A DNA stretch of 64,000 bases, taken from positions 620,001-684,000 of the forward strand of contig JAGKQI010000100.1 of NCBI GenBank assembly GCA_018806915.1. The letters are read 5' to 3'. This stretch comes from Phytophthora colocasiae. Its lineage: Eukaryota; Oomycota; Peronosporomycetes; Peronosporales; Peronosporaceae. Below, in pieces: positions 45,665 through 55,809 of this stretch (positions are counted from its first letter, which is position 1; each line of letters opens with the position of its first letter). The notes under the pieces were generated by a model, which had not been told where the DNA came from, did no database searches, and worked only from the letters and a program-made list of their open reading frames with translations. The position numbers and the translations under genes were made by a program.

Positions 45665-46831
45665 TTAACTCGTCTTCGACAAGTTGCGAACATTCCTCAC
45701 CATCTGGATAATCAAAGTTTGCTTGCCGCAGTTCGATTGCTTGTCATACAAAATGAGAATATATCCGGAATTCGTGTGCGATCCTGTCTGTCATATCAAT
45801 TATCTGATGTGGATCAAGCATTACTGGAGAAACTGGAAAGGTGTTGGAAACCAGATCAATCTATTCAGCATTCAACTTGTCGAATTCACCCGTCAAGTCA
45901 AGATTTAGCTCTGGTGACAGTCCCTGGCCGAGTTCGAAACACCATTACTGTTATGCCTTACCCTCCAGTGAATGAACAGCCCAAAGTCAGTGATAAAGTG
46001 ACAGGTAGCAGTCGTAAACTTCGCTCAAGCATCGCGGATAGCTCCGGCGTTCTGCAGGAAGCTCTCGAAGTGTTGTTTACATCGGAGATTCTGATTCTAA
46101 CAGAGTACTTAGAGATCATCGTCCCTCTGATTTACGGTATCTTCGTATTAGCGATGGTGCATTTGCCAAGTGCTCAATACCACTCAGAGATGGTGGGTGT
46201 GACGCTCGAGAATGTTCACTCGATAGTATCACGAATCTTCATTTACGCCTTGCTGGAGCTTTTGTCGTTTCTTTTGCAGGTGGGGATTACAAAGCGGAAT
46301 TGCTGTATTGATGCTTTCTACCAATTGGCATTTGTTCTCGAGACGCAAAGACACCAGAACTTGTCAAAACTCATGCTTTGGATGATGATCACACTAGCGT
46401 TTCGCGTCGTGCACTTTGGTATGATTATGGTTTTCGTTTTTCTTTTCATTTAGGGCCCGTTTGGATCCACGTCGAAATCGCAATAAATTGGAATAGATTG
46501 TGCTTTACAACATAACGACATTTTCCGTCTCATTGTGGTTCCAAACACACATCCAAAACGCGATCTTCTTGGTCACAATTATCTAACCACGATACACGGC
46601 TTCGATTGCGGATCCAAACAGACCTGGCAAAGTTTGCGTTTGGCCTATGAATTCTCGATCCTGAAAATTCTGGTCTGAGCAGAATTTTTTTATTGCAAAG
46701 CGCGGGAAAGCTCGACGTCACTAGGAAACCATCGTGTGAAGGTGATTGCTTCTAGCTGCTGTTGCTTGCAAACGCGCCACCGCTGTCGGGGCTCAATGCT
46801 TCACGTCTTGTCGTGTATTAGATTGACAAGG

Positions 46832-47814
46832 ATGTCAGGCTCTGGACCTCCTCGCGCTTCATGGGACCCCGAGAAGGACAAGTTCCTGATAGATGCGATG
46901 ACAGATCAAGCTCGAGCCGACAAGCGCTCTGACTCTGGCTTCAAGAAAGAGGCTTGGGCTGCCGCCACCAAGGAAATGAACGATAAATTTGGACTTCAAC
47001 TCGTCAAGCAGCAGATCAAGAGTCGTCTGCAAATGGCAAGCACGGGAGTAGCATGGTATTGATGGTGTGTTCTAATATGTGACTGTCTGGTGTCTAGCTG
47101 AAAACAAAGTATACAGCAGTGTCGGATATGCTTTGTGCTTCGGGATTTAGGTGGGATGCCGAGCGTAATGTGGTGTTGGTTCATGACGATGTGTGGGCGG
47201 AATATGTGACGGTATACTGCCTAAGGACCCGAAATTCTCGCGCATCTACACTAACAATACTTGTTGTACGCTGTCAGGGACATCCCAGGTGCGTCGACTT
47301 TCGCAGAACGCCGCTGCCGTATTATGACGAGCTCAAGGAGTTATTTGAGGGCACCTTTGCTACGGAAGAGTACGCAATAACTTCCGATGAGCCCAGTCCT
47401 TCGGATTTTGTTACGGGACCCTATGCTCCAGCAACTGGTTCGGAAAATCCTGAGGAAGAAGCCACAGCTGACGTTGTTGAGGCTACTACAGCCCCCTCAA
47501 CTAGGGCGCCGCAGCAAGCGCAGCAAAACCCCAAGAAGCGCAGTCGCGAATCTGGGGGAGTTATGATCGCTGATGCGATCAAAGAGATCGCCGGAGAGAT
47601 GCACAGCCGCAATACCCGCCCCAAGGTGCTCCAGCCATCTCAAAAAGCAGTGAAAATTCTTCAAAAGAACTATGGAAACCGCTTCGCTGCTGTTAAGATG
47701 GCTGCCGCCTTTGATGTCATGTTGGATGAACGCAAGGCGAAGCTTTTCGTTGTCATGGAAGAAGGCGACGTGTGTGATGTTTGGCTGGAGAACCAGCTGC
47801 AGCTACAAGGCTAA
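46832..47814 (+). CDS. Myb/SANT-like DNA-binding protein of the Harbinger element
   Basis: The start at 46832 (MSGSGPPRASWDPEKDKFLI) puts the trihelix-like Myb domain at the N-terminus: W...D..L..A, KKEAW, Q.KSRLQ. Two introns are inferred: 47036-47097 (GC-AG type, donor GGCAAGC, acceptor GTCTAG), joining KSRLQM to LKTKYTAV, and 47212-47277 (GTATAC...CTAAC...GTCAG), joining EYVT to GHPRC. The product is about 284 residues with a basic C-terminal half. In Harbinger elements this partner binds the transposase and element ends; that role is from the family. The frame is open. Confidence 0.82.
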
Positions 47815-47889
47815 TTGAAACTACGGTAACCAACTGCCGTAAAACATTTTTATTTGACGTTGCCACTTCCTGTGGTCTATAAGACGTGC

Positions 47890-49253
47890 CTAGGAAGCTG
47901 GGCGACTAGGATATGAATCCCACATTGCTCGTGCAAGCCGATCTCTGAAAGCTTTTGCTTCTGCATCCGTTGAACGCCTTCTAATGTGTGTTGCTCTGTT
48001 ACTTGCACCCCCATCGCTTTCGATTAACTCTTCATTTTCCAGCTCACCTTGAGGATCGTCCTCGGGGTCATCTTGGCGTCGGATGAAGTTGTGTAGCACA
48101 CAACACGCTAGCACAATTATGGCTTGTGTAGTAACACTGTATTCAGGTGCACGCAGCAAGATAGGAAACCTGCGCTTTAAAACACCAAAGGCCCTTTCAA
48201 TAATGTTTCGGGCTTGTGCATGGCGCAGGTTGTACAATTCCTTGTAATTTTGAGGACTACCAGCACGAGAAGACATGTTATTAGTAGTACTAAACGTATA
48301 TCAAGTGGTGCAATATATCACCGCTCATTCACTTGCCCCCATTCTCGAAGATGATATCGGACTCCACGATATGGGGTCATCACTTCCCATTGAAAGTCCG
48401 TAGCCGGCATCACCCAAATCAAAGAGTCCTGGTGGAGTGGTAAAACCATTGCGCCGCGCATCTGCTAATACGGTGGAGTCCGCTGCCGATCCTGTGAAGG
48501 TATGGTAATGTCAAAAGTTACCAGAAAACAAAATAATAGATAGCGCTCACCTTCCCATCCAGCTACAACAAAAGCAAACTGCATATCAAATGTGCAGGCG
48601 GCGAACACGTTCTGACTAAGACCTCCTGTGCGGTCTCGATAAGGTTTCGCATCTCCATCGCTAATAAACGCAGGGATATGAGTTCCATCAAACGCTAAGC
48701 GACAGTTGGCAAAATGATCAGCAAATCTTGGCTTCTGGGAAAGAACTTCTGATGCTGTTGTTGGCTGCACGATATACGTGGGTGCGAGAGCGCAAATAAC
48801 ATCGAGAACAGAGTGGAAATGTCTGCATGCAGACATTTCGTTTTAGCGTATGACAACAACGCCATCAATAGATGGAGTACCTTACCTGTGAACCGTTTCC
48901 CCGCTATGCTGGAAGCGTTCTTGGAGTTCGCTATTCGATGCACCACGAGACAAGCAATAGAGAAACATCGCGACTTTCTCGTTTGTCTGAACGTCAGCCC
49001 AAGAGGATAATGGGGCAGCCCGCTCAACAATCGTGCACAAGTTCCGGAAGACACGCTTCGGCATTCTTAGGTTCTCAAATATTCGTGTAGGATTTCCCTC
49101 CACAAGCTCAGCAACCCACGCTGCTCCAGTGAGCACGGATGTCCTACATGGGGACTTGCAGATATGGCGCACGCTGTAGTACCCGGCTGTGAGGGCAACG
49201 ATCCGCGCCACTTGCTCCAATTCCTCGTCACTGCTGTCGTTCGTATCTTCCAT
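47890..49253 (-). CDS. Harbinger DDE transposase, four exons with one frameshift
   Basis: Exons read 49253-48886, 48822-48551, 48491-48322 and 48256-47890; introns are 63, 59 and 65 nt with GT-AG ends. The start MEDTNDSSDEE is the first ATG. Catalytic residues are in LAFDGTHIPAF (Asp), FDLGDAGYG (Asp) and ARNIIERAFGVLKRRFPIL (Glu). One extra base near 48383, between GYGLSMGS and TPYRGVRYHLREWGQ, breaks the frame in exon 3, so this copy probably makes no full transposase unless the base is an error. The third 3' splice site is placed to give ER|PQNYKEL, the usual family wording. Confidence 0.85.
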
Positions 49254-49612
49254 CTTTCGCGCCAAAACGGAGTGCTGTTCCTAGTGATCACAAAAGCATG
49301 AGTTGAGCTGTTTGGCGCGCCAAATCGCGATCTCGATGAAATTGGCTACGCATCGAAAAATTGAATTATGCTGGTGGTGGTGCCAAACACGTACAAAACG
49401 CGATTTCACGAACCGTCGCCAGAACTACAAATTCAAACTAATTGCAATTTTTATATTGCGGGGATCCAAACGGGCCCTTACGATATTAATTGTCGTTGTA
49501 GGTGCAGATTTTACCTTCGAGTTTGCCTGGATCGACAGCAAATGTGAAAAATTGTCATCCAACAACTGAACATCCAAATGTATGCTAAGAAAAATCATGA
49601 ATACAGCAAAGC

Positions 49613-50752
49613 TTACTCGACCCACACGAGTTTGAACCCCGAAATTGCGCCGGCGTTGCTCTTCGGTGTGCCGCCACCGCTCTTCAAGTAGCACGCACTC
49701 TGTCCGTCGTCATTCTTGTTGACAAAGGTGAAGGCCTTGCAACTTGAATCTTCGTGGCAAGCCTTGCAGCACGAGTCAGGCAATAACCCCTTCTTCACAC
49801 TGAGATCATCGCCGAAGTAGTCCACGCCAACTTCAATAGTAGGGCACCAATCGGGCACACCGACGCATTGGTAGTATCCTGGGTTCCAAGGCTGGCAGAA
49901 GGCTCCGTTTGGACAACAAGAGGGTCCGCTGTTGGCGTTTCCGCACGAATCTCCGATCTTTGCAGTGCAGGTAGGCGGCACGAAGTCCCTGTTAACCGCC
50001 GAGACAGCCCCTTTCTTGGCTCTACGACCCGCAGTAGAGGATTTAAGGTAGCATACCGTTTTCCCATCCGGATTTTCGTTGATAAAAGTGTAAGCAGCAC
50101 AGCCACTGGTACTGGTACACTTGTTACAACAGTCAGTCGGGTAGAGTCCGTAGATCTTCTGAAGATCATTGCCGTAGTAGTCGACATCCACCTCCTGGTC
50201 AGGACATTGATCCGGGAGATCAATGCATTGGTAGTATCCGGAATCCCAAGGCTGGCAGTAGGAATCATCGGGGCAACACGTGACTCCGTTTGCATTGCCA
50301 CATCCGTCCCAAACTTTAGCTTTGCAAGTAGAGTTGAAGTCCTTGTAAGTTGCAGATACTGCTCCTTTCTTCTCGACGCGACCGGTAGTAGACGTCTTCA
50401 AGTAACAAGCAGTCTTACCGTCCGGATTTTCGTTCACGAACGTGTAAGCGGCACAACCACTGGTAGCTGCACACTTCGAGCAGCAGGCGTCAGGTTGCAC
50501 ACCGTAAATTGTCTCGAGATCGTTCCCATTATAGTCGATGTCGGTCTCCTGGTTCGGACAGAGATCAGGTTTGCCGATACATTGGTAGTAGCCTGAGTTC
50601 CACGGTTGACAGTAGCCGTAGTCACAGCAGTTCATTGCCCGATCACGCGAACTGTCACCACATGGGCCACCAATGGTGTTTTGGCATCGGATATGCGACT
50701 GCGCCGACGTGGATACCAATTGCAACAGGAAAAACACAAGTGTGGCTTTCAT
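49613..50752 (-). CDS. CBEL-like secreted protein, three CBM1-PAN repeats
   Basis: The ATG at 50752 opens a signal peptide (MKATLVFFLLQLVSTSAQS). The mature 360 residues are three repeats. Each has a fungal-type cellulose-binding motif (C..GYCQPWNSGYYQC, C..SYCQPWDSGYYQC, C..AFCQPWNPGYYQC, with the aromatic face expected for cellulose contact). Each is followed by a PAN/apple-like domain (CC.KC..TSGCAAYTF.NENPDGK..CYLK). This is the architecture of CBEL, the cellulose-binding elicitor lectin of Phytophthora cell walls, which typically has two such units; here there are three. It probably binds cellulose in the oomycete wall or host wall. An initiator-like element lies 38 nt upstream. Confidence 0.88.
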   Translation of the reverse strand: MKATLVFFLLQLVSTSAQSHIRCQNTIGGPCGDSSRDRAMNCCDYGYCQPWNSGYYQCIGKPDLCPNQETDIDYNGNDLETIYGVQPDACCSKCAATSGCAAYTFVNENPDGKTACYLKTSTTGRVEKKGAVSATYKDFNSTCKAKVWDGCGNANGVTCCPDDSYCQPWDSGYYQCIDLPDQCPDQEVDVDYYGNDLQKIYGLYPTDCCNKCTSTSGCAAYTFINENPDGKTVCYLKSSTAGRRAKKGAVSAVNRDFVPPTCTAKIGDSCGNANSGPSCCPNGAFCQPWNPGYYQCVGVPDWCPTIEVGVDYFGDDLSVKKGLLPDSCCKACHEDSSCKAFTFVNKNDDGQSACYLKSGGGTPKSNAGAISGFKLVWVE

Positions 50753-50789
50753 TGTCTTTTGCAAAACTTGAGTGTGTCTTCGTCGAGGA

Positions 50790-50805
50790 GAATTGAAAAA
50801 TGAAC
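50790..50805 (-). promoter_or_regulatory. Oomycete initiator-like element of the CBEL-like gene
   Basis: In sense GTTCATTTTTCAATTC, 14 of 16 positions to GCTCATTYYNCAWTTT. It is 38 nt ahead of the start codon, a normal distance for the short leaders of oomycete genes. Confidence 0.6.
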
Positions 50806-51048
50806 TTGAATGAAAAATGATACGAACCGGCGTACCGCCGTGTGGACTTTATAGAAACGAACAGCAAAAATTAGCGCCCGAAGTTGAAGTTGCGTTGGAT
50901 ATGGGTACGAATCTATCGCAAGTGACAAAAGGTCGTTTAGGCTAAAACGTTTTAAGCACAAGCTGTGTTGGTGGTTCTTGTAATAGATCACGAGGCGAAA
51001 AAACGGTTGTTGAGCCATACAACAAGTTGGTGATCTCGTACGCTGACA

Positions 51049-53637
51049 ATGGCAGACACTACATCAAAGCTTCTTCAATCCTTGGAAGCTGTAGTTCAAC
51101 CCGTGACAAATTTGGGAAGAGTTGACCAGAGTCAACCAGTGAAGCATGGCCTTATGCTGCAAAGTGGAAGTGTGTTCTTCGCTCCGGGGGTTGTTGCAAA
51201 TGCTGCAACTGCACCTAGTACGCCAAGTGGAAGTAGATGGTCGAGTTCAAAAAGTTTACTTGAAGCGAAACATTCGAGTACGTTGTCTGTGCTGAGTGCT
51301 GCGGCTGCCTCGTTGAAAGACAAGACGCAGCAAGTTGCACAGCAGCAGAAACGTGCTCTTTCTGCCTTCCAGCAGAAAGGAGGACTCGTCAGTTGGCTCC
51401 ATGGTGAGATGGAGGAGGCGAACGAACGTTCTACTAAACCGGCAACAGAGCACAACTCTCCTGTCACAAATTTCACTGATAGTGGTGGCTTGTGCACTCC
51501 TCCAAGTCCATGCTCACCTAGTAGTGAATCCACAATGCCAAAACCTGTTGAAAGACGTCGGTCGCTGCCAAATATTGGTTCTGGGTCTCCGTTCGACAAC
51601 TGGATCGACAAAGTGGTAGCAGTCACGTCGCCTACAGCTCACCCAACGTCACCACCTTTGTCCCCACAGCCTAGAATGACACTCCAACCAACAGTAGCTA
51701 CTGTATCGGAAACCAAAAGTCCTTCTTCCCCAGATAGTGGTCGTCTACGAGCTGTGTCCGACTTACCGATCCGTATTAACACAGCAGCTGTGTCTACATT
51801 CGAAACCTCTCGCTCTGGGGTATCGATTAGTACTTCACGGTTCTCTTTGGACGAGGTGCTATCTGATGAATGGAGCTGCACCGTGCTGTGGGCTTTCTTG
51901 TACAGCACTGCAACTGGTCGAGACCAGCATCATCACCGACTGAGCTTTTTGATTGAAACAACGTTCCAGATCACGCCACTGTATCGGAAACTAGCGGGTT
52001 CCGGTGAATTGACGTCGGAGTCCGAGAGTAAATTCAAGCAGTTAGTGACACGTTTGAAGCGCCTTCACTCCCGCTTTCTAGTCCATAACGGTGGTGTTCC
52101 AGCAGCATCGTCGGGTACTATCCACGCCAAGAACATCCTCGCCGTCGCTGTCCATACCTTGACCACTCGAAGACAAAGCAAAAGCGAATTAACAACGGAT
52201 GTCCAGGTCGAAAACACCATTTCTGCCCTTTTCCAGCTAGCTCGAGAGGTCGAGAAAGAATTTCGCGTCATTGGCACTAGAAGCTACGCCAACTTTGCCG
52301 ACAGCTCGCTCTATCGTGACTTTATCGTTCACCAATCCGGAACTAAAAGCATAACAGCTCTCCTGCGTACTGCGCGTATCCCTTTTTACCAGCAGCCAAA
52401 CGTAATGGACCCTATTTGCCTGGACACTTTAGCTTCAGAGGATCCATCAGTTGTGTTTTCACGGGCGAATTGCCAGGTCTTCAGCATCACGGCTCAGCTC
52501 GATGGTTCTATCAAGTGTACTGATATTTCACCAGGTTCGAGTGGTGATTTTCCAGCTCAAACACAACTCCAGCCATTTCTCAATCCTTCAGGGAACATCT
52601 TCCCAGCTGAAAACCCACTTGTTTTTAATTTCATTGCAGGAACCGGGTCAACCTTAGTGTATGGTGCAGCCATGTGGCTGCCTGTGAGTCAAAGCAGTGC
52701 ACTGGGGACTGATGAAAGCCCTAGTGGTCTTTGTATCATCTCCAAGGCCCCACTTGTAGATTCGTTACGGCATTTCTTAAGCGCTATGTGGAAACAAATC
52801 AACGGCAATACCAGTACCAACGACTCTGACGCGACACTCCTTGCCCCTACTCAAGTTCTAAGCGCGTCACTTGCCATGGGTTCCCACTTCCTCTCGCTTC
52901 AGCCTCAGGAAAATGATCCACTTCCGCGACTTGACATTCGTCTGGATGATTTATTTGATAGTCTCTCCTTGATGAACGTACTTCGACTGTTTGCCTTTGC
53001 TCTGCTGGAGAAGAAGATCGTTCTGGTAGCCTCGAGCTACTCGATCTTGTTTTCTGTTAGTGAAGCACTTCGAGCACTTCTGTGTCCGCTTGTGTGGAGT
53101 CACGTGTACGTTCCCGTGCTGCCATTGGCACTCAAAGATTGTCTTCACTGCCCTACGCCATTTATCTTCGGACTACACGACTCGTATGTTCGTCGGAGCG
53201 ATATGCCAAGACCTTCAAATGACCTGGTGGTGGTGAATTTGGATCGTGATTCCCTTACAGGTGGTGGTGAAATCGTTCTCCCTCCTGGACGGCACTCAAT
53301 GATGCGAGAAGAACTTTTTCGCCTCTGTAAGCCGCAGTGGTCCTCTCGAGACAGTGTGGACAACTTTGAGGCTTCTTCAAACTCTTTCCCGGCTACTTCG
53401 ATCCGTAGAGTGTTTTACAAACATCTACGAGAGATCCTGACCTCATTGGAGTCTTGTGTTAACCGCTTTGAGCTCAATGGACAAAGTGTATCTGTCGTGG
53501 ACAACGCTAACACAAGTCAGTGGCCTGCAGAAGCCTCTCGATTCTGCTCAACTATGCTGCATACTCAGGCTGTGTCGATCTACCTGGCTTCACCTCGGTG
53601 TGACGAGCAAGAAAAAGTTGACCGCATTTTCATTTAG
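51049..53637 (+). CDS. DENN-domain protein (probable Rab GTPase exchange factor)
   Basis: An intronless 862-residue ORF from ATG 51049. Residues 1-260 are low-complexity, rich in Ser, Pro and Thr. Residues 270-420 are helical. Residues about 430-560 resemble an upstream DENN part (FNFIAGTGSTLVYGAAMWLP). Residues about 620-730 are the core DENN domain (LMNVLRLFAFALLEKKIVLV, LLCPLVWSHVYVPVLP, CPTPFIFGLHDSYV), followed by a downstream DENN-like helical end. DENN proteins exchange nucleotide on Rab GTPases in membrane traffic; which Rab cannot be told. It is divergent from the CBEL-like gene, 297 bp apart. Confidence 0.87.
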   Translation: MADTTSKLLQSLEAVVQPVTNLGRVDQSQPVKHGLMLQSGSVFFAPGVVANAATAPSTPSGSRWSSSKSLLEAKHSSTLSVLSAAAASLKDKTQQVAQQQKRALSAFQQKGGLVSWLHGEMEEANERSTKPATEHNSPVTNFTDSGGLCTPPSPCSPSSESTMPKPVERRRSLPNIGSGSPFDNWIDKVVAVTSPTAHPTSPPLSPQPRMTLQPTVATVSETKSPSSPDSGRLRAVSDLPIRINTAAVSTFETSRSGVSISTSRFSLDEVLSDEWSCTVLWAFLYSTATGRDQHHHRLSFLIETTFQITPLYRKLAGSGELTSESESKFKQLVTRLKRLHSRFLVHNGGVPAASSGTIHAKNILAVAVHTLTTRRQSKSELTTDVQVENTISALFQLAREVEKEFRVIGTRSYANFADSSLYRDFIVHQSGTKSITALLRTARIPFYQQPNVMDPICLDTLASEDPSVVFSRANCQVFSITAQLDGSIKCTDISPGSSGDFPAQTQLQPFLNPSGNIFPAENPLVFNFIAGTGSTLVYGAAMWLPVSQSSALGTDESPSGLCIISKAPLVDSLRHFLSAMWKQINGNTSTNDSDATLLAPTQVLSASLAMGSHFLSLQPQENDPLPRLDIRLDDLFDSLSLMNVLRLFAFALLEKKIVLVASSYSILFSVSEALRALLCPLVWSHVYVPVLPLALKDCLHCPTPFIFGLHDSYVRRSDMPRPSNDLVVVNLDRDSLTGGGEIVLPPGRHSMMREELFRLCKPQWSSRDSVDNFEASSNSFPATSIRRVFYKHLREILTSLESCVNRFELNGQSVSVVDNANTSQWPAEASRFCSTMLHTQAVSIYLASPRCDEQEKVDRIFI

Positions 53638-53882
53638 GAAAAGAGATAAATAATACTGCGTGCATGTACATGTAGTAAGAAGGGGTCTGGAGAGAAAGTT
53701 AAGTCTGTAATGGAGTTCATGCCGCTTCAAAATAACCCCGTCATAAACTTGAGAATGCACTCCGTTGATAGATGCTCTCTCTGTAAGTGGACGTGAACAA
53801 CAGGGAAAAAAGATCTCGATTATAGTTGTATTCGGTACAGGCTCCATCATATACACTACATGTACTGTCGCTAAGGCTTCCA

Positions 53883-55606
53883 TTAATTGCATGACGAATT
53901 GCCACATTTGCTGTTGATCCAGGCAAACTCGAATGTAAAATCTGCTCCTGTCATACAAAGAAAATGAGCAATACTTAGAGAAACCTAAATCAAGATCATA
54001 CCGAAATGCACCACCCGAAATGCTAATGTGAATGTCATCCAATGCAAGAGCTTTGACAGAATTTGTTGGTTTTGAGTCTTGAGAACAAATGCCAACTGGT
54101 ACAAAGCGTCAATACAGCAATTCCGCTTTGTAATCCCCACCAGCAAAAGAAACGACAAAAGCTCCAGCAAGGCGTAAATGAATATTCGTGATACTGTCGA
54201 GTGAACATTCTCTCGAGTCACACCCACCATCTCGGTGTGGTATTGAGCACTTGGCAAATGCACCATCGCCAATACGAATGAACCGTAAATCAGAGGGACG
54301 ATGATCTCTAAGTATTCGGTCAGAATCAGAATCTCCGATGTAAACAACACTTCGAGAGCTTCCTGCAGAACACCAGACGATGCTTGAGCGAAGTTTACGA
54401 CTGCTACCTGTCACTTTATCACTGATTTTGGGCTGTTTATTCACTGGAGGGTAAGGCATAACAGTGGTGGTGTTTCGAATTCGGCCAAGAGCTAAATCTT
54501 GACTTGACGGGTAAATTCGACTCGGTGTATGCTGAAAAGACTGATCTGTTTCCAACACCTTTCCAGTTTCTCCAGTAATGCTTGATCCACATCAGATAGT
54601 TGATATGAAATACAGGATCGTACCCGAATTCCGGATATATTTTCATTTTGCAGGACTAGAAATCGAATTGTAGAAAATAAACTGAGACTATCCACGTTGT
54701 GAGGAATGTCTGCAGCTTGGCGAAGACGTTCTAAAATGATGCGTGTGCGGTGGTGGAGCTCTAATAAATCTGCTCCAGTCTGAACGAGATCAATTACCAT
54801 AATTGCTGTCAATGCAACAAACGTCAAATTCGGGATGAAAGTCGCCTGGTACAGTGCGTCGAAAAATTCAAACGTGAAGACAATTTCTTCCGGGGCAGTA
54901 TCCCATTTGTGTGATGCAAGACGTGCAAAACATCGTTTTGTTAAAAGCTTAAATGCTGGCATCAACAGTAAAACAGGCAGTTCGTAAATGGTGTGGCTTA
55001 CGTGGTTAAAAAGCACCTGAAAAGCAGGATACCCCACACACATCAGGATCATCAGCACTGCCAGGTTATTCTGTCGACGAAGCTGATCACGCCTTGAAAG
55101 GATTTGTCGGAAAGCTGGAATACCGACCACAGCGCACAAGAGCCCGAGAAAGATCCAACCAACGGGAAGGAGTAGGATAACGATAAAAAATGGGACTGGA
55201 AAGACCCACAGTTCGGCCGTCAAAACACCAGTACAATCCCAACTCCTACGCTGCACATTATTTTCTGTCTGACAGAAAGTGGAGGTACGTCAAGCCAGGG
55301 GCCAATAAGACTTGAATGTACAGAACCTAATGCCGCCCCGATGATAGCCACACGCGGCCAAAAACCGTAATTCACTCTCCATCCATCCATCGGATCGTGA
55401 AGAGGAATAATTTCTTGACAAAGTATCACTGTCAGTGTGATTAGAGGCGGCGCTATGATCAAAAGAACCACGCGAGTTGCTGATGTCTTCCGCGTAAACT
55501 CATCCAGTGCCAATGCCCGTTCGAGAGAATAGTTCCCACCACAGTGTGTGATCTGCAAGGAATACCAAGTGCTGAGGAGTCTGGGCCAGACACCGCGACA
55601 AAACAT
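53883..55606 (-). pseudogene. Membrane family member F, several frame breaks
   Basis: Closest to member D, sharing MFCRGVWPRLLS at the start (55606) and much of the sequence. Lesions are a loss of about 10 nt near 55230 (GIVLV where D reads GIALVSAG), the missing C near 54540 shared with D, and an 8-nt loss near 54378. The last intron is 53948-54001 (54 nt) and the end exon reads GADFTFEFAWINSKC to a TAA at 53885. Clearly inactive. Confidence 0.82.
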
Positions 55607-55809
55607 TTGCAATTGGCTCTCCTAGTGAAGCACAAGATAGCTTCCTCCGTGGCGGTTGGGTGTTTGTCTGAAACGGTGGCCGACATTATGTTTCTCGATT
55701 TTTTTAACGTCCACAACCTATCTCTAAAAAGACGACTGTTGGAAAATGAATAGTGTTGCGTGACAGCAGCTTGAACACTAGTACCCTCTACGTGTACACT
55801 ACTGATCTT

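Larger units (their letters stand above)
46453..49477. mobile_element. PIF/Harbinger transposon inside the last intron of gene E
   Basis: Perfect 16-bp inverted ends GGGCCCGTTTGGATCC (46453-46468 and 49462-49477), flanked by TTA at 46450-46452 and 49478-49480, the 3-bp target duplication of this superfamily. It carries the usual two genes: a Myb/SANT-like protein on the + strand and a DDE transposase on the minus strand, tail to tail with about 75 bp between them. Confidence 0.95.
41282..49569 (+). pseudogene. Membrane family member E, split by piggyBac and Harbinger elements
   Basis: First part 41282-42239, starting MPATNTPNDAEEAIL with a longer N-terminus than the A-C group. Second part 45669-46418 continues in frame after the TTAA (RLRQVANIPHHLD...). 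The last exon is 49502-49569 (GADFTFEFAWIDSKC...). The last intron opens at 46419 (GTATGA) and closes at 49501 (TGTAG). It holds the Harbinger element; without it the intron would be 55 nt, close to the 59 nt of member D. Apart from the two insertions the coding sequence is open. Unlike D and F, it has the extra C that keeps the middle in frame. The exon insertion should abolish the protein. Confidence 0.88.

Noticed and set aside
49868..50596. A 242-codon plus-strand frame opposite the CBEL-like gene
   Set aside because: Antisense shadow of a repeated Cys-rich coding sequence.
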